DNA from: Sabellastarte sp. h YS-2021
Taxonomy: Eukaryota; Annelida; Polychaeta; Sabellida; Sabellidae
DNA: 64,000 bases
Direction: 5' to 3'
NCBI GenBank assembly: GCA_964017235.1
Contig: OZ024928.1
Span: 87,415,566-87,479,565 of the forward strand
Shown here piece by piece: positions 1 to 14,200 of this stretch. The notes below the pieces were generated by a model. It was not told the DNA's origin, searched no databases, and saw nothing but the letters and a program-made list of their open reading frames with translations. The stretch's first letter is position 1. Every line of letters begins with the position of its first letter. The translations under genes and the position numbers were made by a program.

Positions 1-1979
1 TACATAGACCAAGTATTGTGGTATTTGTCACATACCGTACATTGAAAATGTCTTGCTTTTTTCATAAACAACATTTTATTTATTTTAAATTTATAGCAAT
101 CAGGTGAAATCAACAAAGATTATAATAAGCTTTCACTCAGGAAAGATCTATTCATAAAAGAATATAAAAATTTCTTGCTTGTGTTGAGCCAAAACCATTT
201 TAAAATGTACTCATACAGTGAACCCTAGTGCACACAGGACTTCTAGTCTTACTAATTATAATGATTCAGGCTTGTAACATCTGATATTACAGTGTAGTTT
301 TTAATGGTGAAGTGCTTTACATGTTTGGCTTTTAATCACTGACTTGATCCTGACCTCAGTTGCTGTAGGTTCAAAGTTAATTAGGAGATGGTTCCTCTTA
401 GCCCAAAACCGTTGTAAGTGTGAGTAATAGAATTAACTGCACATGCACTTGCAAAACAATTGTGCATATCAGTTTACTGGATTCTCACAGACTATTAGCC
501 AGTATACACAGTTTTTGAATGTCATGTGTTTCTGTTTTTGGTGCATTTTCATTTGTGTTTGTATGACATTATACTGACACTGTCACAAGATATCATCCGT
601 CTATTAACTATGACCATAAATATTCAAATTTTGGGCTTCAGTTAAAGTTGTGAGCACAGATTAAATATGTAATTGTATTAGCAGTATTTATTTAAACTTA
701 CATTTTATGATGACTAGAACCTCAAATTAATTATCTGGCACAAGATTTGGTTTTAGTTATGGCTAACTTTCACTAAAAAACTTACAACAACACAATAATT
801 TCTGATGTTGAAGATCTCAAAGCTGTTTTCTCTTCTGCTTTAATTCCAGTTTTTTTACTTATATCATTATGTGCTATGTCCTCAGATAGGCTGAGTTAGT
901 AGCATCGACATCATTAAATCTCACAATATAATGCATGTTTGGCTAAGCTAATTATTCCCATCTATTAAACATAACCACCATTAACTTTGTTATGACAGTT
1001 TCTTTAAAGGGTTCCTTGAACTCTGGATTACTGGAAAAATAATTTGTTTCATGTCTAATTGGATCTACAAGAAAAGATGTGAAAATCCCTGGTAATGTTA
1101 ACCATTGCAAATACAATAGGCCACTAATTATTGATCACTAATGCACAGAACATTATGTGTTGTGTCTGATCAAGTTAGCCAAATTGTGGAAAAACAGAGA
1201 TATTTCCATTGTTGGAATTGACACAGGAGGGAGATTAAGTGATGAACATTGTTAAGACATCTTATAATTAAAGACTCAATATCACCTGTCAAACAGTGTC
1301 ACTGTTGAACTGTTATTCGTGACACCAAGGATGAAACTTATGAATTTTAAACTCCATAAATGGCTGGTCAGTAGTCTATTTTTGTGTATTATTGTTCAAA
1401 TGTGCATGTCATAAGATGTAAACTACTGAATGAAAAGTTAAGATTTTTAGGAATAAATGTATCTAATATTTTGTAAAAAAATAAGTAGATTATTTTGCAA
1501 CTTTTCTTTTGGGAAAGGAAGCTGCTAATGTACTACCAATTAAGATCTATACATTGGCATTTATAGTTTCATTATAAGATTTGATATGTTGTTGGTTAGT
1601 ACCTATTTTATCCATTGTTTGACTTGATAATTCTGATGTTTTTAATTATTAAAGGGCTGTTCCACTAGTATTTAGTAAGAGATTCTGAAATCTTGTATAG
1701 ACAAAACCTATTTCTCTTATAACATGATATTTAATTTACCACTGACTTTAGGTGGGTAATTTTTTTTATTTAATTGATTCTTTTATTACAATTCCATGCA
1801 AATATAACATAAAATGTCAGACATTGTCCAGTCCCAGAGGACTTATTTGTGATTCTGACATAGTTAACACAACAATGTATGTTTTCTTTACTAGCCAATC
1901 AGTTTCTTTATTCTTTACCTGCAGCAATCAAACACAGTGTACAGAACATCATGAAGATAACCCTCTTATTAATTTTCAG
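1..1979 (+). other. Upstream intron or flank of the SAM-scaffold gene
   Basis: AT-rich sequence with stops in all frames. I see no exon with convincing borders and no recognisable repeat. Because the first visible exon lacks a start context, this is probably intron. Confidence 0.6.
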
Positions 1980-2237
1980 ACCAGTACGGAGGTGGATCAA
2001 GACCAGGTTTCTCAGATGGGTCCAGAAGGACTTCAGCATTCATATGCCTACCCTCCAGAAACAGCTCAGAGCCTGAAGGATTCCAGGAGAGGACAACATT
2101 GGGGATCAAACCATACTCAGCAGCAGGCTGCAGCTCCAACTGCCTCTAGTCCAGGACCACCATCCAGGGTATCACAAGCATGGCAGGCCAACAGTGGGCC
2201 TAACACACCAACCATCTCACGGGCAAAGACATCACAG
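1980..2237 (+). CDS. SAM-scaffold exon 1 of those visible
   Basis: The acceptor is TTTTCAG at 1973-1979 and the donor is CAG|GTAATG at 2238. The exon is 86 codons, phase 0 at both ends, and contains QQQAAAPTASSPGPPSR and NSGPNTPTISRAKTSQ. A second good acceptor (CCTGCAG ending at 1924) would add 55 nt in this frame. The first ~60 nt also read plausibly in another frame (YGGGSRPGFSDGSRRTS), which later meets a stop, so a frameshift or an unusual start to this exon is possible. Confidence 0.7.
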
Positions 2238-5200
2238 GTAATGGATTTAAGTAAAGTTGAACATTCTCTTGACAGTGAGGTATAGTTAGCCTTGCTGAAG
2301 GCTCATGTTTCTTTGCAGTTAGGGAAAGTTTTCAGTTCAGATGAGATAATGGAGTTTCAGTTTATATAATGTACTCATACATGTACTGACTTTTACAGCA
2401 GCATACAGCTAAGAGAAAGATCTCTTTCTGATTAAGTTTTATCTCTTATCATGTATGAGTGCTTTCTGAATACCTAATATCTGTGTGCATGTTTGAAAAG
2501 ATATCATGCAAATTTGAGCCTTAAGCAAGGCTAGGGCATAGTCTATGTGTACATGAAAAGTTTGTGAGGTTTAGTGAATCATACCTATGATGACAATAAC
2601 CTGTGCTAAAAAAGAGAAACAGATGTAGTGTTATATTAAGATACCTGGAATGACCAGGCAACCTAATTGTAAACCTAACAAGAGCAAAAGAGGTGAAATA
2701 ATTGAAATAACATGCCTGGAAGTTGTATTTAAGTTAACAGACAAGAACATGTTGTAATGATTGTGTGTATTCATACAGCAACACAAGGCTAAAGCATAAA
2801 TGACGTCTTTCCCTTCCAAAAAGTTCATCCAACTTCAGCCTAAAGAACTTGTACAAAACATCTGATGTTTAAAATTATTGTAACAACATTAAAGTGTCAA
2901 AAATGTCACTTAGATGATCTTGTAGATTTCATAAGTATGCTTTAAATAGCCATTGAAAGAGCATCAGCTTATTTATCTAACTCCAAGTCAGTTATATTCT
3001 TTAATGTAATTCTAAGTTGTGAAAGCGCTGAAAAAGTACACCAAAAGGGAAAGGGGGCTAAGTTTTACCAATGGATTTTAACCGGAGGTGAAAAGTGACA
3101 TTCTATGTTTAGATATAGAGACTCTCTTTCAAAATTAAAAAGAAATACGGAGACGTATGTATTCTATATATTTTACATTTACTTTGGATTCAGAGGAAAA
3201 ATGTACAGCTGACAATGTATCATGGAAACATGACATTTATGCATTCTTTTAACATTAATGTACACCACTTTTAAGGAAGGGTTTTCAATAATCCCACAAG
3301 GAAACTAAAACTTCTCAATAAATTCTCTCAAGTGAAGAATATAGACTTGTCCAAGTAGAAAGTTAAGAAACAGTATTAAAATCCTGAGTTTAGGACTTTA
3401 CTGTCTGTAAAGGGGCTCTGATTACCTATACATTGAATGATTTATCTTTATGAAAACTAGGGAGGCCTTCCTTGTTGATTTATTTCCCTGTCACAGATTT
3501 AAAGTGCTTCGGCATTGAACATCTTTTCACTGGATAAAAAAAAGGATAAATGGAGATTTTAAAAGATAACTAGAGGTTGTAACTCAGTTTAAACTCTGTT
3601 GTGGCATGTTTTATATTATTATGCTGATAAATTGTCAATTATGTATGTGAGCTTTACCATGTGATAGATTATGCTAGACTGGTTTAGAGGTCCAAGCCTA
3701 ACCTTTCATTAGGCTTAAATGTGTACTAAAATCCTTTTCAAAAGGATTGATAAATACCAGTATAAAGTGCTCATACATATTAGGAAATATTAGCTCACTA
3801 GACACACACTCTCTGCCTTAGCAATATCCTGATGTACAAGTCAGTATATGTAAGAGTACATTATACCAACTGATATTGTCTATACCATTTAAAAAGACAC
3901 TCAAGCATAAAGTAAGGCTGAGGTATAACATTTAGTTGAATATGGTAAGCGAGTCTTTTGTGGCCTCTATCACAGTTGTGGTTTTCTAATGACTTTTATA
4001 TCACCTGATTTGAAAAAATATTATTTTTTTTGTTTTTTTTTTAATATTTTGTCTTTATCAGCTTTCCATACATACAAGGGGTTAGCAGGCATTACTAATC
4101 CACAGTTAAGTACCCACCAATGTTTAAGAGATAGACCATAGAAAAACTATTGAGAGTCTAAATTTAAGAGCCTTATTTGAGTTATGATGTATTACAAAGT
4201 AAACCTTTGGGCTTTGCATCCCTTTTCAAAAAGTAAGGGCACTTCATCACAGGCCCTCAGTTTTGCTATCAGCAAGATTTGAACCCCCGACCACAGATTT
4301 GAGAATCAAGTGGTTAAAAGCCCACCTTGTTAACCACCCAGGTGACAGAGGCTTTTGCATTATGATTTAAAATGCCAAATGTTATAAACATATTTATGTC
4401 AAATCAATGACTTCGCCTCCCCGAAGGTTTTTGTTTTTGTGAAAAAAGGGTAAATAAACTTGTTATTGGAAAAAAAAAAAAATTTTGTGAATGATATAAA
4501 ACATGAATATATGTCGGATACATTGCGTATTAATTATACAAAGATATACATGTATTGATCCCAATGTTTCTTCCTTTTTTTAAGACAAACTCCAAGAATT
4601 CATCAGTTCCATCAGTCCAGGAACAACTGAACCATTTGCTGAATGGCTCAACTGGAGAAGAGAGCAGAAACTCCATAGGCAAAGGTCTTTCTAATGGAGC
4701 TTTTGTAAGTACTGTTTCAGGAAATATTATGCAATGTATAAAGTATAAGATATTTCCTGCATTAAAAAACACTTTTAAGTAGAAACACGTCACATAGAAA
4801 TATAGCAATAGCAACTGAAATTTACAGTTTCCCTGACTGAGCTTGTTGCATTCAACAACAAAATGTTGTAAAATTAAATGTGGTTATTACCACCAGACTT
4901 GAGATCTCTCCCATCATAAGATTGGTGCTAGCCCAATGTTGAATGTCGAACGGTCTTTTTCATGTGAAACTGAGATTATATATGTTCTGTAAAAAATAAA
5001 ATTTTCAAGATGTGTGATTTGTGAATCCCAGTGGAATTAAAGATCGGATTAATCTTTATAAATTAATGGTAGGCCAGCATTCCCTAGCAGTGACATTTTG
5101 TAGATCCTCTGCATATTCTGAATTGTAAGTTTTCAAAGGAAACAAGTAACCAATATTGGCTTCTGGATCTAAATACCTAGGCACAGTTAATGGCTTTTGC

Positions 5201-8200
5201 ACATGTGAATGGTGTATATTGATTACCAATTAGCAGGATTTGTCAAGAAAGGAAAAGACCCAGACTATTGTAAATATGACATTTTTTGGTGTTCATAATA
5301 ACTCATACAATAAGAGAGTGTAGTACTGTTGATCAATGGAGGGTTTAACTACTTTTAACAGAACATATTGTGACCAAAGTTTCACCGAAGTAATCTGAGA
5401 CTAAAGTTTAAAAACCGCACTAAGAAAACATATTAAAAAAGTATTATGCCTTTTTTTGGTTTCAAATAATACCACACTAAAAAAGGAAAGTGTTTTGTAA
5501 GGTATTAAACATATCATCCAAAATGTCAAAATTGTCAACAGAAGTGGAAAAGTTGGATAACACTTGAATCAGGTATACATTATTTATTTTTATTTATTAT
5601 ATTTTAGTATAGTGACATGTATTATACAATATATAGTTACAAAGAATAAACACAAGAAAATACCCAGCCCTCTGATGAGCTTATAAGTCACTTTAAGTTT
5701 GATGATATTTTAAGTGTTGATAGTACGGAATATAATCTCAAGGACTTCTATTAAAAGTTAATTATTCATTATACAGTTTAGCAAACATTTGTTGTGAAGA
5801 ATAAAAGTTGTGTCTCAAGTCTGCCATTATAATGACTGTTTAATGCGGAATAACATAATAAAAGGAATTGATGTTTCGGTGAAAAGTGAGTCTCACTTTC
5901 AGCCCTATTTCGCCTTGATATCAGGCTTATTTGTTTTACCCCAGAAATGTAGAAGTTCATGCAATCTGAGCAAGCTTTCTTAATTTTGCGGCTTAAGTTA
6001 ATTTATCATTTTTGTGTTTGAAAATGATTAATCAATTGTACAAAATCATAATTAATTCCACTAGATGGTTGGTGTGTGTACATGTATTTGTCTGTCTGTT
6101 TGAATACCAACTTAGTTTTCTTCCCAACTTAGTTTTCTTCCCTCCCGGTCACACCCATAATCCTGGATCACTGACCTTGAACGCCCCTTGACTCTCCTTA
6201 GGAAAATGATTTTAATTAATTAGCGCACTGAGTTCCCCTCTGTGGGGAAGATATTGCGCTTGCAAAGCAGTAGATTAGATTAGATTAGATTAGATTGAAT
6301 AGGTCTTTGATAGGCTAAAGGAAGAAGTGATTATATTTTGGCGAAGATTTGGATTATATTCCAGATACAAAAAAAATCTTGAATTTTGAAGAATGCCCCT
6401 TATCATTAAATTTATATCATCTGTGTATATACTGTGACATTATGTAATGTTTGAACAAATACATTACAGCATTAAGGTAATGACATTCAATATAAATATT
6501 AACTGATGCAAGTTAACAAACTAGTTTACTATTCATATTTTCAATTTTTTTTTCAATATAAATATAAACTTAAAATAACACACCGGAAAAGTTCATTTTC
6601 AAACCGTGAAAGTTTTCAAAGTGATCACAAGTAGGTAATCTCCCTGACTTGATTGAGAGTGGTCCCATGTCTCTTAATATATGCAACTTACATGATATTT
6701 ATTATTGATCTCTTGCTGACTTAAAACAAGAAAAAGTGACATTGCCACTAGATATGAGTTGGAATCACATTTGTAGATGCATGGATTAGAGTAATAACAA
6801 TTGTTAAACCCATGGACACCAACCATAGATTTAATGGTAAATCTGGATTAGTTAATATTATAAGAAAACAGATTTACCCTCTTAATATACAAAGACATCG
6901 ACCAATCTATTCAGTAAATGTATACATTACTAGCCTAGTATAAGTCTCTCTGCTAACTCAAACCAGTTACATTACCAGATGTAGGAGGCCAGACAAAGCT
7001 TTAAAGAGTGTCCCTACAGCATATCATTAAAAATAAAACACTTTAACAATATACATGTATTCTCAAATGATACTTCAAAGTTTTGTAATCAGCTTCATCT
7101 CAATATTCAGTCAGCTCCGTCTTTGACTTGATTGACAGACAAGGGCTAAAATGCACTTGTTCTGCAAAGAGTTTCATATAGATCTCCTTGCCATCCAAAC
7201 ATCTCTGTTATGTTTGTTACAGGATTTCTTAATAATCGGTCTGTTCTACTTTATTTGCTTATGTTGAAAAACTTGATGGTGAGAGTTCTTCACAAAATGT
7301 AGCACTGGATTTGTGAGCTGTCAGACAATTTCAAGAATTGATATAATGGTTTATTACATGCTTTAACCATGTAGAAGTTCATGCAATCTGAACAAGCCTT
7401 CTTCATTTTGCAGCTTAAGTTAATGTATCATTTTTGTGTTTGAAAATGATTAATCAACAAGGCTACTAGCCATTTTACAAGTAAAGTAACAGAGGATACA
7501 AAGAAATCTTCTGACTTTTCACCTGTTCATCATAAAGCTGCATTAACAGGCAAAAAGAGAAAGATTTCTACAGAAAGCTTTTCTTCAGAATTCAATAGAA
7601 GACATTGGATTGGGTAAAGTGATAGAAAGAGGCACTTAAGTTTCTGCTTAATAATCAGAGTGCATCTGGCATATGTATTGTTTTACCAAAAGCAAATATC
7701 TAATGAAATCTAGCCGCCATTTAAGTTATCTTTATATGCAGATATATCTTGGATATCTTTTTGTGCAAGATGTATCTTGTCCAGTTTGATAATGACATGA
7801 GTGGTAATTTTGTTTAAGTAAATAGACTTTTAGGGTATTTCTTAACAGAAGTGTGACATTGTACTTTATTGAAGCAAACCTTTACAATAAAGAAGTATAT
7901 TTTTACGGGAATAAACACATCAAATCTTGGTGTTGACAATTTCTAAAGAATGACTCACATTTACTAAAAGAATAAATATTTGGACATTTTGTAGAATAAA
8001 CATATGTAAGGTTTTAATAAAGAGTTGGATTTTTGTTTTACTTGAACTGTATATTTGTGGCACTAAGGTTGACGTTTGGCAGCATGAACAATTTAATTCG
8101 GTTGTATATAATGTAAAAAGTCAGTAGTTAAACTAGGAACAGAAACTAACATAGTCAGCAGTTTGAGGTAGCCTTAACTTTTCTTCGGAAGTTGACAATT

Positions 8201-11200
8201 GTTTAACTTCAAGTTTAGGTAAACGTAAATTACAGTCAGGTTGAGGTGATCTTGAAGTGCTGTAATATATGGTAAAGGTGAATAAATACTCCAAATGTTA
8301 ATCGGGTACGTGTTTCCATCTTGTTAAATTACTTATATATGGACAGAGACTGAGCCTCGCGATGTACAAACTATGTACAATGTTCAGAATTATGTACAAG
8401 TAGCCTTGCGTAAGGTTTGAGTTTCTATGTCACGAGGAAAAAAACTTTGACTTTGCAAAACAAAGTTTTATTTTTCATAATGCACTCTTATATATACCTG
8501 AACTAGTTTTGACATCAGCAAACTGTTAAGACAGAGTGAACTTTATGAATACCAGATGTTTGTGTACATGTATGCAAAAAGATGTTGATATAAATTTGAG
8601 CCTTAAATCAAGGCTAGAAAAGAATAGGACTAGGGGCAATATTCACTGAAAGTCTCTGTAAAAGCTAATTAAATTTTTGACCACCGATTTGTTTGATTGT
8701 ATTGAAAATAACTCAAATAGTTATGGACAGATTTTGATGATATGTTCAGGAAATGTCAACAATATCATGAAGAACAGACTATTAGATTTTGTGGTGATCT
8801 GGATGGTCAATTTGTGGTCTGGATCCAGGAATTTTTAAAAGGATTATTTTCCCTTCCATTCATAAGCAGTATTGCATGTATTGGGCCTTGGCAGATGTCT
8901 GTGCTGTCAGAGTGCTCTTGGTTTTAATTTTTTTTCTGTCAAGCAATATCTTGCATGTTTTTAATGTAACCACTGTTGCAAAAAAGTGAAAGCCTAATGT
9001 CACCTTTCCAAGAGTCTAACATTTGAGTCAAACCAGAACTAAGTCTGAGATCTTTACAGTGAATATTGCCAACTGAGAAAGAAATCACAAGTTTCAGAGA
9101 AATGTTAGATTTGAGAAAGATTAAAGACCATTGAAGAATCTGGCCCCAGGTACCTCCATGAAACTTAAATGAAGTCACCAATTCAGTTTTTTTTTCAAGG
9201 TAAAAGTATATATTCTTATTGTGGGTACAGGTAAACCCTAAACTACATGTACAACCTGGTTCTAAAATAGATTCGCAGTTGAAGATTATGGTAAAATATG
9301 AGATAAATACAAAGACTGTAATGGATAATTGAAATGGAGTATTCAATATTTCAGAGGTCATACCAAAATACCAATATTTGCAATGACTACAGGAGAGATG
9401 TGGTTATTGAATCTGTGCCCATGTCTTATTCAGAAGTTAATTGTTGTTATGGATTGGCGATGAATAAAGTAGCAATAAGCACAGTAATAAAGTAATTGGA
9501 AATGTCTGCAACTTTTGGCAATGCCAAGGGATTTATTGTTTGCCTTCTAGTTTTCAAAAGAAAGAGTCAAAATACTGTATTGCTGGAACCTGAAATGTTT
9601 CCCATTTCAATGTCACACAGATGACGAACACTGCAACACCTCAACAGTAGTTTGTGCTGTATCTTGAGGAGTAGTTTATCACTTTAAGAAATAAATTTAA
9701 TTACTGATGTACCACGTTGTCCCTTTAAAGAGCAGGGGTTTAAATATTCTTCCATATTATAATATGAAGATAATTTACCAGTACAGTGTCTATCCAGATT
9801 AAACTCAACAAGATTTAACAGAAATAGTGTTCTGTTTATGTAATTACAGGGTACACTGAAAGTATATTCACAAACTCCGTGAGAACTGGGTAATTTAAGG
9901 ATGAAGGTTTTTAATTCTGTTGAATAATAAGGGTAATTTTGATGTAAATATTTGCTGCATTGTAAAGATGTATTTGTAGTGGTGTAAATGGGTCTTTATA
10001 AAAAGAAATGTCCTTGAAAGATCACTTTATTAGATTATGGTCTACAAATATATAATTCACATCAAGCAAATTTGAAAACAGGTTTTGAAGTATAACAAAT
10101 GTAGATTTTCAAGTATATGTTTATAAATTTGTACAATGTTATTTGTACAACATTGAGGTTTCACAAGGTGAGAAGCTATGTTTGAGATAGAACTTTTAAA
10201 GAAAAAAAAATATAACTTATAAAAGAATAGAAGAGAAAGAACATTTAATACTAAAAATTATGTAGAATAGAAAATGTGGAATAGTGAAAATGTGAATCTT
10301 TATAATTAAAACCACAGGATAAATGAAGCATTAATTACGACTAATATCTACTTGTAACTATAAAAGTTTTACATTTTTCTGATGTGGGGACCTGAAAACT
10401 ACCTCAGCTTATACATACATTTAACTTGTACAGCTTCCATTCAGAGATTAATGTGATACAGAGTGAATACCCGTGATACTTAAAAAAGATGTGAACCTCT
10501 AAATTGAATACTAAAATATTCATTTAGGCTGAGATAGACTTCCATACTCATAATGCCAAACAATTCACAGAGTATAATGGGCAAGCATGTCTGTGCATAA
10601 ATTAATGCTGCTTTGATATGTTGTTCATAATTGACTTCCTGTTGCTGTTTTGATATTTTAACAGACTGTGATGGAGTGTTATTGTGTATTTGTCATCTCC
10701 GTGTAAAATCGAATTGAAATAACTGTGTTTACATGTGACAATAACAATATAATATAGGATCATAATAACTATTGGTATCTACAATGAGCATGTGACTTGA
10801 AACAGTTGTTCATATTATCACAGTTAATGGATTTTTAAAGGTACCTTGTCGGCTTATCAGAGTTGTTACTTAAGGGGTTGCAACTTTACAAGAATATCAA
10901 ACTCTGGTAAGGGATATTATGTATAAAATCCTATAATTTGTTTCAGCAACCAGATGATGGAGAATTACTGGTCGTTCCTCCACCAAGTTCAAGTGAATCC
11001 AGCAGAAATAAGATTAATTTGAAAGGATTTCCTTCATCTTATCAGGTAAGCAATTTTCTACACTTACAAAATTGATATTAAAAGCCTGTTAAAAGTAATA
11101 TTAAAATAGCTTCTGTCTGATGACAACAACGACAATGAAAAAGTCTTTTGTCATAAAACGAGTGGAAACCCATGAATCCATGGGTTTTTGGTACCGATTT

Positions 11201-14200
11201 AGTTATTAAGTTGGGAAGATTTTGCCAACAAAATAAGTCTTCAGCCTTTTGAACATGTCCAAGGGTAGTAGAAGAATGTACTTTACTAGGCAAGTTATCC
11301 CATAATTTTAGTGCATTGAAGGCAAGACTGGTATTTAATTGAACGCTTGACTAAAATAAATATTAATAGAAATATTTATATAGCTCAAAATTCATAAAAA
11401 TCCCCTAATGCACTGGTATCCCAAAAATTGGGTCACAGTTCAAAACCAGGCAGAGGTATATGACCCAGTGAGGGCCTGACAGGGAGGGATGACTATGGTA
11501 ATGGGTATGCCAATCTGAAGAGCTATATCTTGAGTTGGCTTCTGAAACTGAAGGTGCTATGTTATAAGAATAAAAGACATATTCGAGTGTTTTATGATGG
11601 TTTAAAACTATCGATTGGCTGAATATTAAAGCCACGAAGCCCAAAGGGCTGAGTGCTTTCCTACAGCAGATCGATAGTTTTAAACCATCATAAAGCACGA
11701 GAATTTGTCTTTTATTCCTATTCTAAAATGGTTACATGATATTTTGTTCAAAATCAGTGGTAAATCTTACACAAAAATCAAAACAAATCCAATGCCATGT
11801 TGGCTGTTCCATTAATTAAACATGCCCCAGTAAACATTTTTAGGTTTTGCAAACGTTTGATAGGAAACGTTTGGCAAAGGTTAAAAAATGATGGGTACAA
11901 AAACCATTTATAATAGAATGTTTTTAAAATGTTTTATGTATACCGCTTATAAAACGTTTAATGACAAATGTTAGAAAAACGTTTCAAATGAACATAATAA
12001 TGTCTGAACAATAATGGGTCAGAGGTCAAATTTCAATATCGTTTTAAGGTTGCTCACTAATGAAAATATTATTTTTATCTCTAAAATTGTAAGATAGTGG
12101 CTTAGAAATTGTGTCCCCATTCAATTCTTACTTTTAGGGATTGCATGTGGGGCAATTTTTGACAAAGTCCTCTAAAATCCCCTATTACTGCTCACCGCCA
12201 TCTTTGTTTGGACATGTTTGAAGCTGAAGGTTTAAAAATATGGGTTTAAAAAACGTTTTTGATAAAATGTTTTTAAAACATTTTGACAAGCAATGTTGTT
12301 TAAACATTTTATGATGAATGTTTGAAAAACATTTCCAGCAAAACCTTCATTTCTTCAGCTATTTTATAAATGTTTTAAAAACATTTCTAGTCAAACCTAG
12401 CTCCTTGAATTCTTTTGTAAATGTTTAATAAACATTTTCAGTAAAAACATTTGTATAGAAAATGTTTATAAAACATTTTTTAAACATTACAGCATAAACG
12501 TTTACTTGGAAATGTTTAGAAAACCATAAGATAGGTTTTAAAAATGTTTTGTAAATGTTTAAACCATTTAATTTATTTGTTTATTTGGGGTTTAACGTCG
12601 CTTTCAACACTGTACAGGTCATATCACGACGGGTAGTTGGAGGGGCAGAGGAAACCAGTACATAGAGTTCGCTAGGGTTGTGTACTGTAAACTGCCGACC
12701 AACGGCAAGCAACTACCAGCTTTCCCACTTGAGCCCGTGCGGGGATCGAACCCCGGCCTCAGAGGTGGGAGGCCAGAGTGTTACCACTCTGCCACCGTGG
12801 CCCCTTAAACCATTTAAAAACATTTCTAATGTTTACTGGGCATAGTGATGGATGTGCAAACAGCCTTTTGGTTAAAATATTGTTAGGAAATGCCCCACAG
12901 AATACTGTAATAAATATTAATGAGTAGTCAATCTTTAAATGAAATATTGATAAAAAGCTCAACTGAATTATTTGACTTCATATATGCTGCATATTATTTT
13001 ACCGCCAGTTATTTGTTTACATTTGTATGCGAAGGGACGATGCACACAGAATTCAACAGCGTTGTTTTATTTACCGTTCCATATTGGCGATTTCAGCATT
13101 GCGCAAAAGACATGTTTAAGGTCACTGCGCAGCATACCATTTTAGAATGGGATCTAACAAGTTTTGGTGATTTGAATAACAGAGAGCATAAGAACTGTTT
13201 GACTGGATTTATTCTTCTTGTACATATATACAACTTTTTTTTTCATTTCAGCCCTCATTGGCCTCAGACCGTCCTGCAGCCCATAGCAGTCGCAGTCAAG
13301 CCATTATGTCACATGCCAACCCCCCACCCCCTATGTACAGAGGAGCCCCACCCCTCCCTAGATACCAGCCCCCACCTCAATACTCGCCAGGCCAGGGACT
13401 CAGGGTCTCGGGAGGGAGTGAGTCTTCTGTGTTCACCAGTGGTAGTGGCAACTCCACGCCTGTAGTGCCAAACAGTGTACCATCTCCTCAGAGAACTGGG
13501 TAAGTTGAAGACACATTGTACTTGTAACAATACTTGCATACCTTCATTAAATTCTCACAGGTAGCAGCAATCAAAGCTTCTGCCAATCAAGTTTATATTT
13601 GTAAATACCAACTTTTTATTTTGTTAATTAAACTGACATAGTATAAAGACATATTGTTTCTGGCATCACAGAGTATATATAACATTTAGCTAACATCAAG
13701 GTGATATTTATTGGAATGCACATTGTATCATTTTTAAGTAACATAACATTATTCCTTATGGGAAATTTATTAATAAAAGTATCAATAATGACCTCATCTA
13801 CTGTTTGAAGTCTTGTCAATAAAGTTTCACAAATAATGATTTCAGTCATCACCTTCCCTTTGTACTGAACTGCAAGGGAAAAACACCTCCAAGGATGAAC
13901 TGATATTTAATAAAAATGTTTTAATTGAACTGATATTTGCTTCAAATTAAACTGCATTTGTTACTATATGCCAGGGCAGAAAGTTAGGTCTTGAAGCTTG
14001 TTATATTGTCATTTGTTTGATTAGGTGGTTTAACATATTGTGAATGATGTACATGTATTTTCAGAGAGGTTGCCAGTAATGATCTCAGAAATGCATGGAA
14101 TAAACTGTATGGTCAGGAAGCCAAAGTTCAGAATATCATGTCATCCCAGGTAGTTATCTTTATGTACTACATACAAAAGTTCAGAATATCATGTCATCCC

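Larger units (their letters stand above)
4705..10946 (+). other. 6.2-kb intron of the SAM-scaffold gene
   Basis: Long AT-rich intron. It contains a LINE 3' tail (6118-6297) and two 89-bp copies of one sequence (5947-6035 and 7369-7457). I see no further exon with convincing borders, though a phase-0 exon could hide here. Confidence 0.75.
11046..13251 (+). other. Intron carrying three nested or adjacent mobile elements
   Basis: Holds a palindromic MITE (11563-11724), a foldback-like element (11821-12845) and a SINE inside the latter (12572-12804). The part at 12900-13200 is not AT-monotone and is open on the + strand, but I recognise nothing in it. Confidence 0.8.

Noticed and set aside
4266-4350. 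Functional tRNA gene on the - strand
   Set aside because: A and B boxes are present but the acceptor and anticodon stems do not pair cleanly.
8939-9361. 140-residue - strand open frame
   Set aside because: Composition is AT-driven, no domain or splice signals; inside a sense intron.
12920-13465. 181-residue open frame overlapping exon 4 of the SAM gene
   Set aside because: Its second half is exon 4 read in the wrong frame; the first half is intron and shows no domain.
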